DNA of 63,794 nucleotides from DATKRB01 sp036501425 (lineage in GTDB: Bacteria; Actinomycetota; Acidimicrobiia; Acidimicrobiales; RAAP-2): positions 1 through 63,794 of the forward strand of contig DASYAI010000034.1 of NCBI GenBank assembly GCA_036501425.1, in the 5' to 3' direction. Position 1 is the first letter of the stretch; every line of letters starts with the position of its first letter. Below the pieces are notes generated by a model. That model had not been told where the DNA came from, did no database searches, and saw only the letters and a list, made by a program, of their open reading frames with translations. A program made the translations under genes and the position numbers. Shown in pieces: positions 49,461 to 57,942 of this stretch.

Positions 49461-50875
49461 CGCCGGGCTCCGGCCGGGCTGGCGGCCCCGAGGTCGGCCG
49501 CCACCTCGGCCGCCGCCTCTCCCGCTGCCTCGACGAGGAAGTCGAATTCGGCCTCGCCGTGGGCGAACCCGGGGAACAGGATCTCGTAGGGACCCGGCGC
49601 CAACGCCACACCCCGGCGGAGCATGGCGCCGAAGAAGGGGGCGTAGGCCCCGCCGGCGGCCCAGTCGCGGGCGCCGGCGTAGTCGACCGGGGTCCCGAGC
49701 CCGGCGTCGGGGGGGCCGACGAACAGGCCGAGCAGCGGCCCGACTGCCGGCGTCGCCACCGTCAGGCCGCCCCCCGAGATCGCCGCCCGGAGCCGCTCGG
49801 CCAGCCGCGCCACCCGTCCCGCCAGCGTCTGGTGGTCCTGCGGGCCGATCTCGCCCAGCGCCGCCAGCCCCGCCGCCGTGGCGAGCGGATTGCCCGACAG
49901 CGTGCCCGCCTGGTACACGGGCCCCAGCGGCGCGAGGTGCCCCAGGAGCTCGGCCGGGCCACCGAGCGCGGCCAGGGGAAGGCCGCCGCCGATCACCTTG
50001 CCGAAGCACCACAGATCGGGCACCACCCCGAAGTGCGCCGCAGCACCACCGGCCGCCAGACGGAAGCCGGTGATGACCTCGTCGAAGATCAACAACGCCC
50101 CGGCGGCGTCGCAGGCGGACCGCAGGGCGGCCAGGAACCCGTCGGCCGGAGCCACCAGGTTCATGTTGGCCGCCACCGGCTCGACGATGACGCAGGCGAC
50201 CCGCTCGTCGATCTCGGGCACCACGTTGAAGGGCACCACCAGGGTGTCGGCCACCGCTCCGGCGGGCACCCCGGCCGACCCGGGCAGCCCCAGCGTGGCG
50301 ACGCCGCTGCCGCTGCCTGCCAGCAGGGCGTCGGCGTGGCCGTGGTAGCAGCCGTCGAACTTCACCACCCGATCCCGACCGGTCACCCCCCGGGCCAGGC
50401 GGAGCGCGCTCATGGTGGCCTCGGTGCCCGACGAGACGAAGCGGACCTGCTCGCAGCCCGGCACGCGCTCGGTGATGGCTTCGGCCAGCAGCACCTCGCC
50501 CCGGGTGGGTGCACCGAAGGTGGTCCCCCGCCCGGCCGCGGCCCGCACGGCGTCGACCACCGCCCGGTGGCCGTGCCCGAGCAGGACGGCCCCGTAGGAC
50601 TGCACGAGGTCGAGGTAGCGGTTCCCCTCGACGTCGAACACCCACGGGCCCTCGCCCCGCTCCACCGTGTAGGGGGTCCCGCCGACGGCGGCGAAGGACC
50701 GCACGGGCGAGTCCACCCCGCCGGGGATGGACCGGCGGGCCCGGTCGAACCAGGCGACGTTCCCCGCGCGAGGACCCGGCGCCGCGGTGCCTGGCGCGCC
50801 CCGGGCGGCGATGCCTGGCGCGCCCCGGGCGGCGGCCCCGGTCGCCCCCGCGCCCGCGGGGCCCCGGTCGGTCAT
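49457..50875 (-). CDS. hemL: Glutamate-1-semialdehyde 2,1-aminomutase
   Basis: 472 residues. This class III PLP enzyme makes 5-aminolevulinate, the second step of the C5 route. Visible: FVSSGTEATMSALRLARG, CYHGHADALL, FDEVITGFR and the PLP lysine in CFGKVIGGGLP (Lys293). The N-terminus has 8-residue repeats ARGAPGIA/ARGAPGTA encoded by a 24-bp tandem repeat, ahead of the family start near residue 40. The ATG at 50875 overlaps the hemB stop (ATGA). Confidence 0.95.
   Translation of the reverse strand: MTDRGPAGAGATGAAARGAPGIAARGAPGTAAPGPRAGNVAWFDRARRSIPGGVDSPVRSFAAVGGTPYTVERGEGPWVFDVEGNRYLDLVQSYGAVLLGHGHRAVVDAVRAAAGRGTTFGAPTRGEVLLAEAITERVPGCEQVRFVSSGTEATMSALRLARGVTGRDRVVKFDGCYHGHADALLAGSGSGVATLGLPGSAGVPAGAVADTLVVPFNVVPEIDERVACVIVEPVAANMNLVAPADGFLAALRSACDAAGALLIFDEVITGFRLAAGGAAAHFGVVPDLWCFGKVIGGGLPLAALGGPAELLGHLAPLGPVYQAGTLSGNPLATAAGLAALGEIGPQDHQTLAGRVARLAERLRAAISGGGLTVATPAVGPLLGLFVGPPDAGLGTPVDYAGARDWAAGGAYAPFFGAMLRRGVALAPGPYEILFPGFAHGEAEFDFLVEAAGEAAAEVAADLGAASPAGARR
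50788..50834 (-). repeat. 24-bp tandem repeat in the hemL 5' end
   Basis: A 23-bp sequence that begins TGCCTGGCGCGCC on the plus strand occurs at 50788-50810 and again at 50812-50834. It encodes an 8-residue repeat at residues 16-31 of HemL, outside the conserved fold. Confidence 0.8.
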
Positions 50876-51852
50876 CGAGCGAACAGCTCGGCGAGGGGTG
50901 CGGCGAAGTAGGTCAGCACGAAGCTCGCTCCGGCCCGCTTGATCGCGGTCACCTGCTCGAGCGCCATCTCCGCCCCGTCGATCCAGCCCCTTTCGGCCGC
51001 CGCCATCACCATGGCGTACTCGCCGCTCACGTGGTACGCCGCCAGCGGGACGTCGACCGCCGCCCGGACGTCGGCGATCACGTCGAGCGAGGTCATGGCC
51101 GGCTTGACCATGACCATGTCGGCCCCTTCGGCCACGTCGAGCCGCACTTCCGCCAGGGCCTCTCGCCGGTTGGCCGGGTCCTGCTGGTAGGCCCGCCGGT
51201 CGCCCCCGCCGGCGATGCGCACGTCGACCGCGTCGCGAAACGGCCCGTAGGCCGCCGACGCGTACTTGGCCGCGTAGGCGAGCACCGCCGTCGACTGGTG
51301 GCCCGCCTCGTCGAGGGATTGGCGGATGGCGGCGACCTGCCCGTCCATCATGCCGCTGGGCGCCACGACATCGGCCCCCGCCCCGGCCTGCGCCAGGGCG
51401 ACCCGCCGGTAGAGCCCGAGGGTGGCGTCGTTGTCGACCGTCCCGTCCGCCCCCAGCACCCCGCAGTGGCCGTGGTCGGTGTACTCGTCGAGGCAGAGGT
51501 CGGCGATCAGCACCAGCTCGTCGCCGGTGGTGGCCCGGACCTCGGCCAGCGCCCGCTGGACGATGCCGTCGGGGTCCCAGGCACCCGAGCCGGTGGCGTC
51601 CTTGGTGGCCGGCACCCCGAACACGACGATGCCGGGGACTCCCAGTGCCACGAGCCGCTTGGCCTCGGCGACGAGGGAGGCGACGGTGTGCTGGACCTGC
51701 CCGGGCAGCGAGGCGATGGGAGCCGGCTCGTCGATCCCCTCGCGCACGAAGAGGGGCGCCACCAGGTCGGCGGCGGTGAGGCGGGTCTCGGCGACGAGGC
51801 GCCGCAACGCCGGGGTGCGTCGCAGCCGGCGCAGGCGTTGGGACGGGTACAC
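50872..51852 (-). CDS. hemB: Delta-aminolevulinic acid dehydratase (porphobilinogen synthase)
   Basis: 326 residues. It condenses two aminolevulinates to porphobilinogen. Schiff-base lysines are Lys196 (AAKYASAAYG) and Lys250 (MVKPAMTSLD). The metal loop reads DLCLDEYTDHGHCG, with Cys120, Asp122 and Cys130: a Cys-Asp-Cys set rather than three Cys, as I recall for other actinobacteria. GTG 51852 starts 8 nt after a TAGGCT box, so the gene probably has its own leaderless promoter within the 3' end of cobA-hemD. Confidence 0.95.
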   Translation of the reverse strand: MYPSQRLRRLRRTPALRRLVAETRLTAADLVAPLFVREGIDEPAPIASLPGQVQHTVASLVAEAKRLVALGVPGIVVFGVPATKDATGSGAWDPDGIVQRALAEVRATTGDELVLIADLCLDEYTDHGHCGVLGADGTVDNDATLGLYRRVALAQAGAGADVVAPSGMMDGQVAAIRQSLDEAGHQSTAVLAYAAKYASAAYGPFRDAVDVRIAGGGDRRAYQQDPANRREALAEVRLDVAEGADMVMVKPAMTSLDVIADVRAAVDVPLAAYHVSGEYAMVMAAAERGWIDGAEMALEQVTAIKRAGASFVLTYFAAPLAELFAR

Positions 51853-51860
51853 CGGTCGCC

Positions 51861-51866
51861 AGCCTA
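51861..51866 (-). promoter_or_regulatory. -10 box TAGGCT of hemB overlapping the cobA-hemD end
   Basis: TAGGCT on the minus strand ends 8 nt before the hemB GTG. Its first three bases are the TAG stop codon of the upstream gene, so stop and promoter share sequence. Confidence 0.5.
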
Positions 51867-53408
51867 CCGGGGCCGGCCCGGGGCGCTCCCCGAACGGCCC
51901 GGCACGCGGCCCGCCGCGCCGAGGCGCTCGACCAGGGTCGTCACCACGTCGGCCTCGGCCGGGCTGGGCGAGGCCACCACGCCGTGCACGCCGGCGCGCC
52001 GGGCGGCCGCCGCCGTCACCTCGCCGATGCAGACGGCCAGCGGGGGCACGACGAGCGGGCGCTCCGAAGCGTCGCGCATGGCCAGAAAGGCCTCGACGGC
52101 CGACGGCGAGGCGAAGAGGACCGCGTCGGCGGCGGCCACCGCGGCCGCGGTGTCGACGTCGGGTCCGGGCGCCGGGACGGTGGCGTACGCCACGACCTCG
52201 TCCACCTCCCACCCCCGCCCCCGGAGCACCCCGGCCAGCACCTCCGACGCCCCCTGGGCACGCGGGAAGAGCACCCTCCCCCCCGGGTGGGCCCCGGGCA
52301 GGGCAGCGGCCAGCGCACCGGCGTCGGAGCGGGCCGGGACCACGTCGGCCACGAGGTGGTAGGTGCCGAGCGCCGAGCAGGTCGTCGGGCCAACCGCCCC
52401 GATCCGGGCAGCGCCCCACGCCCGGGCGTCGCGCAGCAGCGGGACGAAGCGGTGCACGGCGGTGGCCGACGTGAAGACCACCCAGTCGTACCCGGCCACC
52501 TCGCCGGCCGCCCGGCGGAGCGCGCCGGGGTCCTCGGGATCGGCGAAGGTCACCGCCGGCACCTCCACCACGGCGATCCCCGACGACCGGAGCGCGGCCG
52601 TCACGCCGTCACCCCGGCCGCGGGGCCGGGTCACCACGACGCTCGGTCGGCCCCGGGCGCCGTCGGGTCGGAGATCCAGCGCGGCGACCGGGCCGATCAC
52701 GATCACGGCGGGCGACCCCAGGTCAACCTCGGCCAGGGCGCCCAGGGTGGTCCGGCACACCCGCTCGGAAGCGGTGGCGCCCCACTCGACCACCGCGGCG
52801 GGGGTGTCGGGGGGCCGCCCGCCGGCCTGGAGCGCCGCCGCGATCTCGGCCCGGTTGGCCATGCCCATCAGCACCACGATGGTCCCGCCGGCCCGGGCCA
52901 GCGCCGCCCAGTCGACCCCCCCGGGCGCGGTGGGGTCGCCCACGTGTCCGGTCACGACGGTGACCGAGGTGGACAGCCCCCGATGGGTCACCGGGATGCC
53001 GGCCGAGGCCGGCGCGGCGAAGGCGGAGCTCACCCCGGGCACCACCTCCCAGCCGATCCCGGCCTGGCGGAGGGCCTCGATCTCCTCGCCGCCCCGCCCG
53101 AAGACGAAGGGGTCGCCGCCCTTCAGGCGCACCACGGTGCCGTGGGCCCGGCCGCGCTCGACGAGCAGCCGGTTGATCGCCTGCTGGCGGTCGGTCCCCT
53201 CGATCGCCTGCTGGCGGTCGGTGCTCGACGTCTCCGCCGGTCGCTTTCCCACGTCGATCCGTTCGGCGCTCGCCGGCACCAGCGCCAGGACCGACTGGTC
53301 CACCAACCGGTCGAAGACCACCACCTCGGCCGCCCGCAGGACCTCTTCGGCCCGGCGGGTGAGGAGCGCGGCCTCGCCCGGTCCGGCCCCGACCAAGAAG
53401 ACCGTCAC
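51864..53408 (-). CDS. cobA-hemD: Uroporphyrinogen-III C-methyltransferase / uroporphyrinogen-III synthase fusion
   Basis: 514 residues. Residues 1-250 are a CobA/SUMT domain: VFLVGAGPGEAALLTRRAEEVL, VVFDRLV, VRLKGGDPFVFGRGGEE, GIPVTHRGL and VVLMGMANRAEI. Residues 265-505 are a HemD domain with VVVTRPRGRG, VFTSATAVHRF and VLFASPSAVEAFL. HemD closes the tetrapyrrole ring; CobA methylates it towards sirohaem or cobalamin. The CobA part carries an in-frame 9-residue duplication (TDRQQAI occurs twice) in the loop after VGKRP. The GTG at 53408 overlaps the hemC stop. Confidence 0.93.
   Translation of the reverse strand: MTVFLVGAGPGEAALLTRRAEEVLRAAEVVVFDRLVDQSVLALVPASAERIDVGKRPAETSSTDRQQAIEGTDRQQAINRLLVERGRAHGTVVRLKGGDPFVFGRGGEEIEALRQAGIGWEVVPGVSSAFAAPASAGIPVTHRGLSTSVTVVTGHVGDPTAPGGVDWAALARAGGTIVVLMGMANRAEIAAALQAGGRPPDTPAAVVEWGATASERVCRTTLGALAEVDLGSPAVIVIGPVAALDLRPDGARGRPSVVVTRPRGRGDGVTAALRSSGIAVVEVPAVTFADPEDPGALRRAAGEVAGYDWVVFTSATAVHRFVPLLRDARAWGAARIGAVGPTTCSALGTYHLVADVVPARSDAGALAAALPGAHPGGRVLFPRAQGASEVLAGVLRGRGWEVDEVVAYATVPAPGPDVDTAAAVAAADAVLFASPSAVEAFLAMRDASERPLVVPPLAVCIGEVTAAAARRAGVHGVVASPSPAEADVVTTLVERLGAAGRVPGRSGSAPGRPR
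53175..53222 (-). repeat. 27-bp-period duplication in cobA
   Basis: A 21-bp sequence starting GATCGCCTGCTGGCGG on the plus strand occurs at 53175-53195 and at 53202-53222, exactly nine codons apart, duplicating TDRQQAI. Confidence 0.9.
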
Positions 53409-54379
53409 GGCACCGCGTGATCCGGGATCGACGGTGCCCCCGGGATCGAGGCGCCTCCGCAGTCCTCCAGCAGGTAGCGCGCCAGCTCGGCGCCGAGCGC
53501 CTCGGGGGCCGGGCCGCTGCGCTCGGCGCTGACCAGCACCCGCCCGTCGCCACTGGCCACCATCCCGTGCAGCCGGAGGGTGCCGGGGCCCGAGCCGGGA
53601 CCGGCGTCGTGCTCGGCCCATCCCGCTACCGGGGCGGCGCAGTCCCCGCCCAGGGCCGCCAGCAGCGACCGCTCCGCCAGCAGGGTGCGGTGCGACCACG
53701 GGTCGTCGACCAGGCCGAGCAGCCCGACGAGCTCCGGCCGGTCGACCCGGCACTCCACCGCGATGGAGCCCTGTCCGACCTGTGGCAAAAGGCGCCTGGT
53801 GGTCAGCACCTCGGCCGCCTGGTCGGTCCACCCGAGACGCTCGAGCGCCGCCATGGCCACCACGACCGCGTGGACCGAGCCCTGGCCAGCACAGGCCAGC
53901 CGGGCCGCCATGTTGCCCCGCAGCTCGACGAAGGTGAGATCCGGGCGCCAGTTGGCGAGCTGGGCCCGCCGGCGGGCCGAGCCGGTCGCCACCACCCCGC
54001 CGGGCGGCAGCTCGGCCAGGGTCGAGCCCACGAGGGCGTCCCGGGGGTCCGCTCGCACCGGCACGGCCGCGATGACCAGCTCGGCCGGGGTACGCGACGG
54101 GAGGTCCTTCGCTGAGTGCACGGCGGCGTCGGCCCGGCCGTCGAGCACCGCCTGCTGTATCTCCTTGACGAAGACGCCCTCGCCCCCGATCGCGCTGAGC
54201 GGCGCCTCGGCCAGCCGGTCGCCCCGGGTGCTCACGACGACGAGGTCGACCGCCACGCCGGGGGCGGCCGCGGTCAGCCGCGCCGCCACGTGCCGGGCCT
54301 GGTGCAGGGCGAGCGGCGACCCACGGGTGGCCAAACGGACGCGCTCGGCGCTGCCGGGCTGGGGGCGTTCGGACGCCAC
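53405..54379 (-). CDS. hemC: Porphobilinogen deaminase (hydroxymethylbilane synthase)
   Basis: 324 residues. It polymerises four porphobilinogens. Motifs: RLATRGSPLALHQA, STRGDR, FVKEIQQAVLDG, AVHSAKDLPS, ATGSARRRAQL, ELRGNMAAR and the dipyrromethane-cofactor Cys247 in LGGDCAAPV. The GTG at 54379 lies 14 nt after the hemA stop. Upstream codons in the same frame are the shadow of hemA. Confidence 0.96.
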   Translation of the reverse strand: MASERPQPGSAERVRLATRGSPLALHQARHVAARLTAAAPGVAVDLVVVSTRGDRLAEAPLSAIGGEGVFVKEIQQAVLDGRADAAVHSAKDLPSRTPAELVIAAVPVRADPRDALVGSTLAELPPGGVVATGSARRRAQLANWRPDLTFVELRGNMAARLACAGQGSVHAVVVAMAALERLGWTDQAAEVLTTRRLLPQVGQGSIAVECRVDRPELVGLLGLVDDPWSHRTLLAERSLLAALGGDCAAPVAGWAEHDAGPGSGPGTLRLHGMVASGDGRVLVSAERSGPAPEALGAELARYLLEDCGGASIPGAPSIPDHAVP

Positions 54380-54393
54380 GGCCCTCCCCCGCC

Positions 54394-55686
54394 CTACAGG
54401 TCGAAGAGGGTGCGCAGGGCCTCGACGAGGCGCTCGCCCCTCGGGGTGCCGGCCGTCTCCTTCAAGACGACCGTCGGCTCGTGGAGCACCTTGGCCAGCA
54501 CCGCCCGGGTCAGCGCGTCGACCCGTTGCCACTCGTCGTCCGTGGGGTCCGAGCCGCCCAGGCGCCGCTCGAGCTCGGCCAGACGGACGTCCTCCAGACG
54601 GGACCGCAGGGCCGCCACCACCGGGGCCGCACCGCGGGCCCGGCTGACCTCGCCGTACCGGCCGACCTCCTCGTCGAGGACGGCCCGCGCCGCCGCAGTC
54701 TCGGCCAGCCGCTCGCCCAACGCCGCGTCCACCGATGCCTGCAGCCCCTCCATGCCGACCAGGGTCACCCCGGCCAACCCGGCCACCTCGGGGTCCACGT
54801 TGCGGGGCACCCCGAGGTCCACCACCACGAGCGGCGGGGCGCCGCCGGCCACCCCCGGGGAGCCGGAGCGCCGGGCCAGCTGCTCGACGCCGATGACGGG
54901 CGCGGGCACCTGCACCGCCGCCAGCGCCACGTCGCACCACAGAAGCAGGTCGGGGACCTCCTCGAGCGGGGCCGCCCGCAGGTCGAGGCCGTCGTGGCCG
55001 GCGGCGGCGTCGACCGCCCGCTGGAGGTTGCGGTTGGCCAGCACCACCTCGGCCGGCCGGCCGCCGTCGTCGCGCTTGGCCAGGGCGCCGACCAGCCCGG
55101 TCGCCATCTGGCCCGCCCCGAGCACCAGCACCCGGGCCCCGCCCAGTCCCCCGGGGCGGTGCCCGCCGGCGACCTCGACCGCCGCGTGGGCGAACGAGGT
55201 CGTCCCCCGGCCGATCCCGGTCTCCGTGCGCACCCGCTTGCCGGCGTGCACGGCGTGACGGAACAGCCCGGCGAGGACCGGACCGCTGACCCGCTCGGCG
55301 TGCGCCCGCTCCCAGGCGCGACGGACCTGGCCCAGGACCTCGCTCTCGCCGACAACGGCGGACTCGAGGCCCGACGCGACCGCAAAGAGGTGGGCCGGGA
55401 CGTCGGCGTCGAAACGAATCCCGAGGAACGGCCGCAAGGCGTCGACCTCGAGGCCGCCGACGCTCGCCAACAGGGCCTCGATCTCCCCCACGGCGTCGTG
55501 GAAGCGGTCCACCACCGCGTAGACCTCGGTGCGCAGGCAGGTCGAGAGCAGCACCGACTCCTGCAGGTTGGAGCACTCCCGCAGGGAGCCGAGGACCTTG
55601 GCGTGCTCCGCCTCGCCGACGCTCAGCGCCTCCAGCAGGCCCATCGGCGCACGGCGATGCTCGATACCCACGACGACCACGGACAA
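54394..55686 (-). CDS. hemA: Glutamyl-tRNA reductase
   Basis: 430 residues. It makes glutamate-1-semialdehyde from Glu-tRNA, the first committed step. The catalytic Cys is residue 50 in LLSTCLRTEVYAV. Also visible are SGLESAVVGESEVLGQV, the NADPH motif VLVLGAGQMATGLVGAL and DLGVPRNVDPEV. The C-terminal helical dimerisation domain is present. The start is TTG at 55686: AAGGAGG lies 9 nt upstream, and the family start (VVVVGIEHRRAPM) follows directly. A later GTG at 55680 would be too close to conserved residues. Confidence 0.95.
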   Translation of the reverse strand: MSVVVVGIEHRRAPMGLLEALSVGEAEHAKVLGSLRECSNLQESVLLSTCLRTEVYAVVDRFHDAVGEIEALLASVGGLEVDALRPFLGIRFDADVPAHLFAVASGLESAVVGESEVLGQVRRAWERAHAERVSGPVLAGLFRHAVHAGKRVRTETGIGRGTTSFAHAAVEVAGGHRPGGLGGARVLVLGAGQMATGLVGALAKRDDGGRPAEVVLANRNLQRAVDAAAGHDGLDLRAAPLEEVPDLLLWCDVALAAVQVPAPVIGVEQLARRSGSPGVAGGAPPLVVVDLGVPRNVDPEVAGLAGVTLVGMEGLQASVDAALGERLAETAAARAVLDEEVGRYGEVSRARGAAPVVAALRSRLEDVRLAELERRLGGSDPTDDEWQRVDALTRAVLAKVLHEPTVVLKETAGTPRGERLVEALRTLFDL

Positions 55687-55695
55687 CGAAGGGTG

Positions 55696-55702
55696 CCTCC
55701 TT
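55696..55702 (-). promoter_or_regulatory. Strong ribosome binding site supporting a TTG start of hemA
   Basis: AAGGAGG on the minus strand ends 9 nt before TTG 55686. It is one of the best Shine-Dalgarno sequences in the window, paired with the weakest start codon, which suggests translational control of the first haem enzyme. Confidence 0.7.
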
Positions 55703-55779
55703 GCGGGCCATCCTACGTGGCGGTGCCCGAGGCGGTCACCCCGGGGCAGGCCGGGTCAGGCCGGGTCAGGCCGGACCGG

Positions 55780-56649
55780 TCACTCGGACCCCGTCAGCTC
55801 GGTGCGGTCGAGCTCGGCGTCCCGACCCGCCTCGTCCAGCTCGGCGTCGAGCTCGGCGTCGGCCTCGAGCTCGGCGTCGGCGAGGTCCGCCTCGAGCTCG
55901 GCGTCGGCGAGGTCGGCCCCGTCGCCCGCCGAGCCGGCGACCCGGGGCGGGTTGGTCAGGCCGGCCGGGGGGAACAGGGGGATCTCGTCGGGCGACCCGG
56001 GCTGGCGACGCTGCTGGTAGAAGCTCATGACCTGCAGCTCGATGGACAGGTCCACGTAACGGAGCAGCACCCCGAGAGGCACGGTCAGCACGGTCGGGGC
56101 GAAGTTCAAGATGGACGGCACGCCGACCGCCACCAGGGCGTTGGTCACCTCTTGGGCGGCCTCGGCCGGCGTGGCCACCACCCCGATCGCGGGGACCTCG
56201 GCCCCGGCGAGGCTCCCGAGCGCTGAGGTGGCCTGCACGACGCACGGTCCCACGGTGGTACCGATCACCGAGGGGTCCGAATCGAACAGCGCCGTCACCC
56301 GGAACCCGTACGAGGAGAAGCCGGTGGAGTTCACCAGGGCGCGGCCCAGGTTGCCGATGCCCACCACCACGACCGGCCAGTGGCGGTCGACACCCAGCGC
56401 CCGCCCGATCTGGGCCAGCAGGAAGGCGGTGTCGTACCCGGTCCCCCGGGTGCCGAAGGAGCCGAGGAGCGAGAGGTCCTTGCGGACCTTGGCCGCGTTG
56501 ACCCGGGCCATCGCTCCCAGTTGCTCCGAGGAGACGGTGGGGCGCCCGTGGCGGACCAGATCGGCCAGCAGGCGCTGGTAGATCGGCAGCCGGACCACGG
56601 TCGCCTCGGGGATCCGCCGCCCCCCCCTTTCGGTCCGCCCGTCGGACAT
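55780..56649 (-). CDS. rex: Redox-sensing transcriptional repressor Rex
   Basis: 289 residues. Residues 15-80 form the winged helix (VVRLPIYQRLLADL, VSSEQLGAMARVNAAKVRKDLS). The Rossmann domain has VVVVGIGNLGRALVN, then FDSDPSVIG and a C-terminal domain-swap helix LSIELQVMSFYQQR. Rex leaves its operators when NADH/NAD+ is high and typically controls respiratory and haem genes. The last 50 residues are an acidic repeat tail (DAELEADLADAELEAD) absent from standard Rex. It heads the hem operon, 93 bp before hemA. It has its own leaderless -10 box. Confidence 0.95.
   Translation of the reverse strand: MSDGRTERGGRRIPEATVVRLPIYQRLLADLVRHGRPTVSSEQLGAMARVNAAKVRKDLSLLGSFGTRGTGYDTAFLLAQIGRALGVDRHWPVVVVGIGNLGRALVNSTGFSSYGFRVTALFDSDPSVIGTTVGPCVVQATSALGSLAGAEVPAIGVVATPAEAAQEVTNALVAVGVPSILNFAPTVLTVPLGVLLRYVDLSIELQVMSFYQQRRQPGSPDEIPLFPPAGLTNPPRVAGSAGDGADLADAELEADLADAELEADAELDAELDEAGRDAELDRTELTGSE
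55862..55915 (-). repeat. 27-bp tandem repeat coding the acidic Rex tail
   Basis: Two 27-bp units (55862-55888 and 55889-55915) beginning GCCTCGAGCTCGGCG encode a nine-residue acidic repeat. Shorter GCTCGGCGTC units adjoin at 55838-55861. Confidence 0.85.
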
Positions 56650-56657
56650 GGCCCCTG

Positions 56658-56663
56658 AGCGTA
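56658..56663 (-). promoter_or_regulatory. -10 box TACGCT of rex
   Basis: TACGCT on the minus strand ends 8 nt before the rex ATG. The same hexamer at the same distance precedes the XRE regulator gene at 61174. A second TANNNT-like element, TAGTTC, overlaps the upstream stop codon. Confidence 0.5.
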
Positions 56664-56671
56664 GCGAAGAA

Positions 56672-57571
56672 CTACCAGCTCAGCTCGATGATGTCGCCCA
56701 CGTCGATGCCGAGCGCGGCCGCCGCCGAACGCTGTCGGCCCACCACCGCCAGGTGCCCGTCGGCATCCGCCATGAGCCCGAGCTCGTCGCCGGTGAGGTC
56801 GTCGAAGGCGCGCACCCGGCGCAGGTCGAACGTGCCGGGCGACCCGCGCTCGACCCGGCCCTCCACCCGGCGCCCCAGCGGTGCCGCGCCCTCGCCGGCC
56901 GCTTCGGCCGACGAGGCCAGCTTGAGATTGCCGAACCGGTCCACCCAGAGCACCTCGGCGCGCAGCCGGGTCCCGCCGTCGGGCGAGCCCCGCCGCTCGT
57001 CGACCGGGGGCGCCACCCGGATCAGCGACGCCGGGTCGATCCGGCCCCCCAGGCGCTCGACCGGTGTGCCGCCGCACAGCGCGGCGACAACCGGGGCGAA
57101 CAGGTCGCGGCCGTCGAAGCTCACCGGGCCGGCCGACCCCGCCCGGTGCGGTGGCGTGAGCTCGAAGGCGGCGGCGATCCCCCCGGCCCGCTCGGCCGCG
57201 GCCACGAGCAGGCCGTTGTCCGGACCGACGAACCAGCTCGGACCGGCTCCCGCAACGCTGAGCGCGACCCCGCGGCGCGGCCCGCCGACCCCGGGGTCGA
57301 CGACCGCCAGCACGGTGCCCGGACCCAGGTGCACCACGGCCCGGGCGAGCAGGAACGCCGCCATCCGGACGTCGAAGGGCGCGAGGTCGTGGACCAGGTC
57401 GACGACGCGCAGGCCGGGGACCCGGCGCTGCAGCACGGCGTGGACGACACCGACGAACTCGTCGTGCAGGCCGTAGTCCGAGGCGAAGAAGACGGTCGGG
57501 ACGGGCCGGCCCGGGAGCGGCGGCGTCGGCTCCGACGGGATCGGCGCGGACGGGTCTCCCGGCCCGCTCAA
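56672..57571 (-). CDS. SAM hydroxide adenosyltransferase (DUF62 family)
   Basis: 299 residues. Motifs: FFASDYGLHDEFVGVVHAV, VVDLVHDLAPFDV, VLAVVDPGVGG, FVGPDNGLL and, in the C-terminal barrel, VLWVDRFGNLKL. The family (relatives of fluorinase and chlorinase) hydrolyses S-adenosylmethionine to adenosine and methionine with an Asp/Arg/His set. The start TTG at 57571 overlaps the stop of the small HTH gene (TTGA). Its physiological role is poorly known. Confidence 0.9.
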   Translation of the reverse strand: MSGPGDPSAPIPSEPTPPLPGRPVPTVFFASDYGLHDEFVGVVHAVLQRRVPGLRVVDLVHDLAPFDVRMAAFLLARAVVHLGPGTVLAVVDPGVGGPRRGVALSVAGAGPSWFVGPDNGLLVAAAERAGGIAAAFELTPPHRAGSAGPVSFDGRDLFAPVVAALCGGTPVERLGGRIDPASLIRVAPPVDERRGSPDGGTRLRAEVLWVDRFGNLKLASSAEAAGEGAAPLGRRVEGRVERGSPGTFDLRRVRAFDDLTGDELGLMADADGHLAVVGRQRSAAAALGIDVGDIIELSW

Positions 57572-57768
57572 CCGGCCCGGGTCAGCTGCTCGGCGACGTA
57601 GCGGTCGAGGTCCACCTCGCGCACCCGGAACGATCGCCCGATCCGGACCGCCGGCAGCCGGCGGGTGTTGATGAGGCGGTACACGGTCATGGTGGACACC
57701 CGGAGCAGGCGGGCCACCTCGCCGACGGTGAGAAATCGGGTATTCGCGGTGTCGAGCTGCTCGGTCAT
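57568..57768 (-). CDS. bldC: BldC/excisionase-like MerR-type DNA-binding protein
   Basis: 66 residues: one winged helix-turn-helix, FLTVGEVARLLRVSTMTVYRLI and a wing RLPAVRIGRSFRVRE, followed by VDLDRYV. This matches BldC of Streptomyces, a developmental regulator that binds direct repeats as a head-to-tail array, and also AlpA/Xis-type proteins. With no phage genes nearby, BldC is the more likely relative. The ATG at 57768 gives the usual length. Confidence 0.8.
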   Translation of the reverse strand: MTEQLDTANTRFLTVGEVARLLRVSTMTVYRLINTRRLPAVRIGRSFRVREVDLDRYVAEQLTRAG

Positions 57769-57942
57769 CGCTCTGGCTCCACTCGTGCGCGGCGGGTCAC
57801 CCACCGGACGGGCCACCTGGCGGCGGTGCCGGGGAGGCCCGACTGTACGCCGCCGCCGGGCGGCACGAAAGTGGGACCAGCACGCCCCCGGTGGCCCCCG
57901 CCCGCCCGCACCGGGCCGGGCGCCCGGGGCGGTCCGGGTCGT

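Noticed and set aside
50872..51852. HemB with a missing zinc ligand as a novelty
   Set aside because: The Cys-Asp-Cys metal loop is, as far as I recall, the usual form in actinobacterial HemB.
57568..57768. Phage excisionase
   Set aside because: No phage or integrase genes nearby; the size and wing residues fit BldC and it is coupled to a conserved chromosomal gene.
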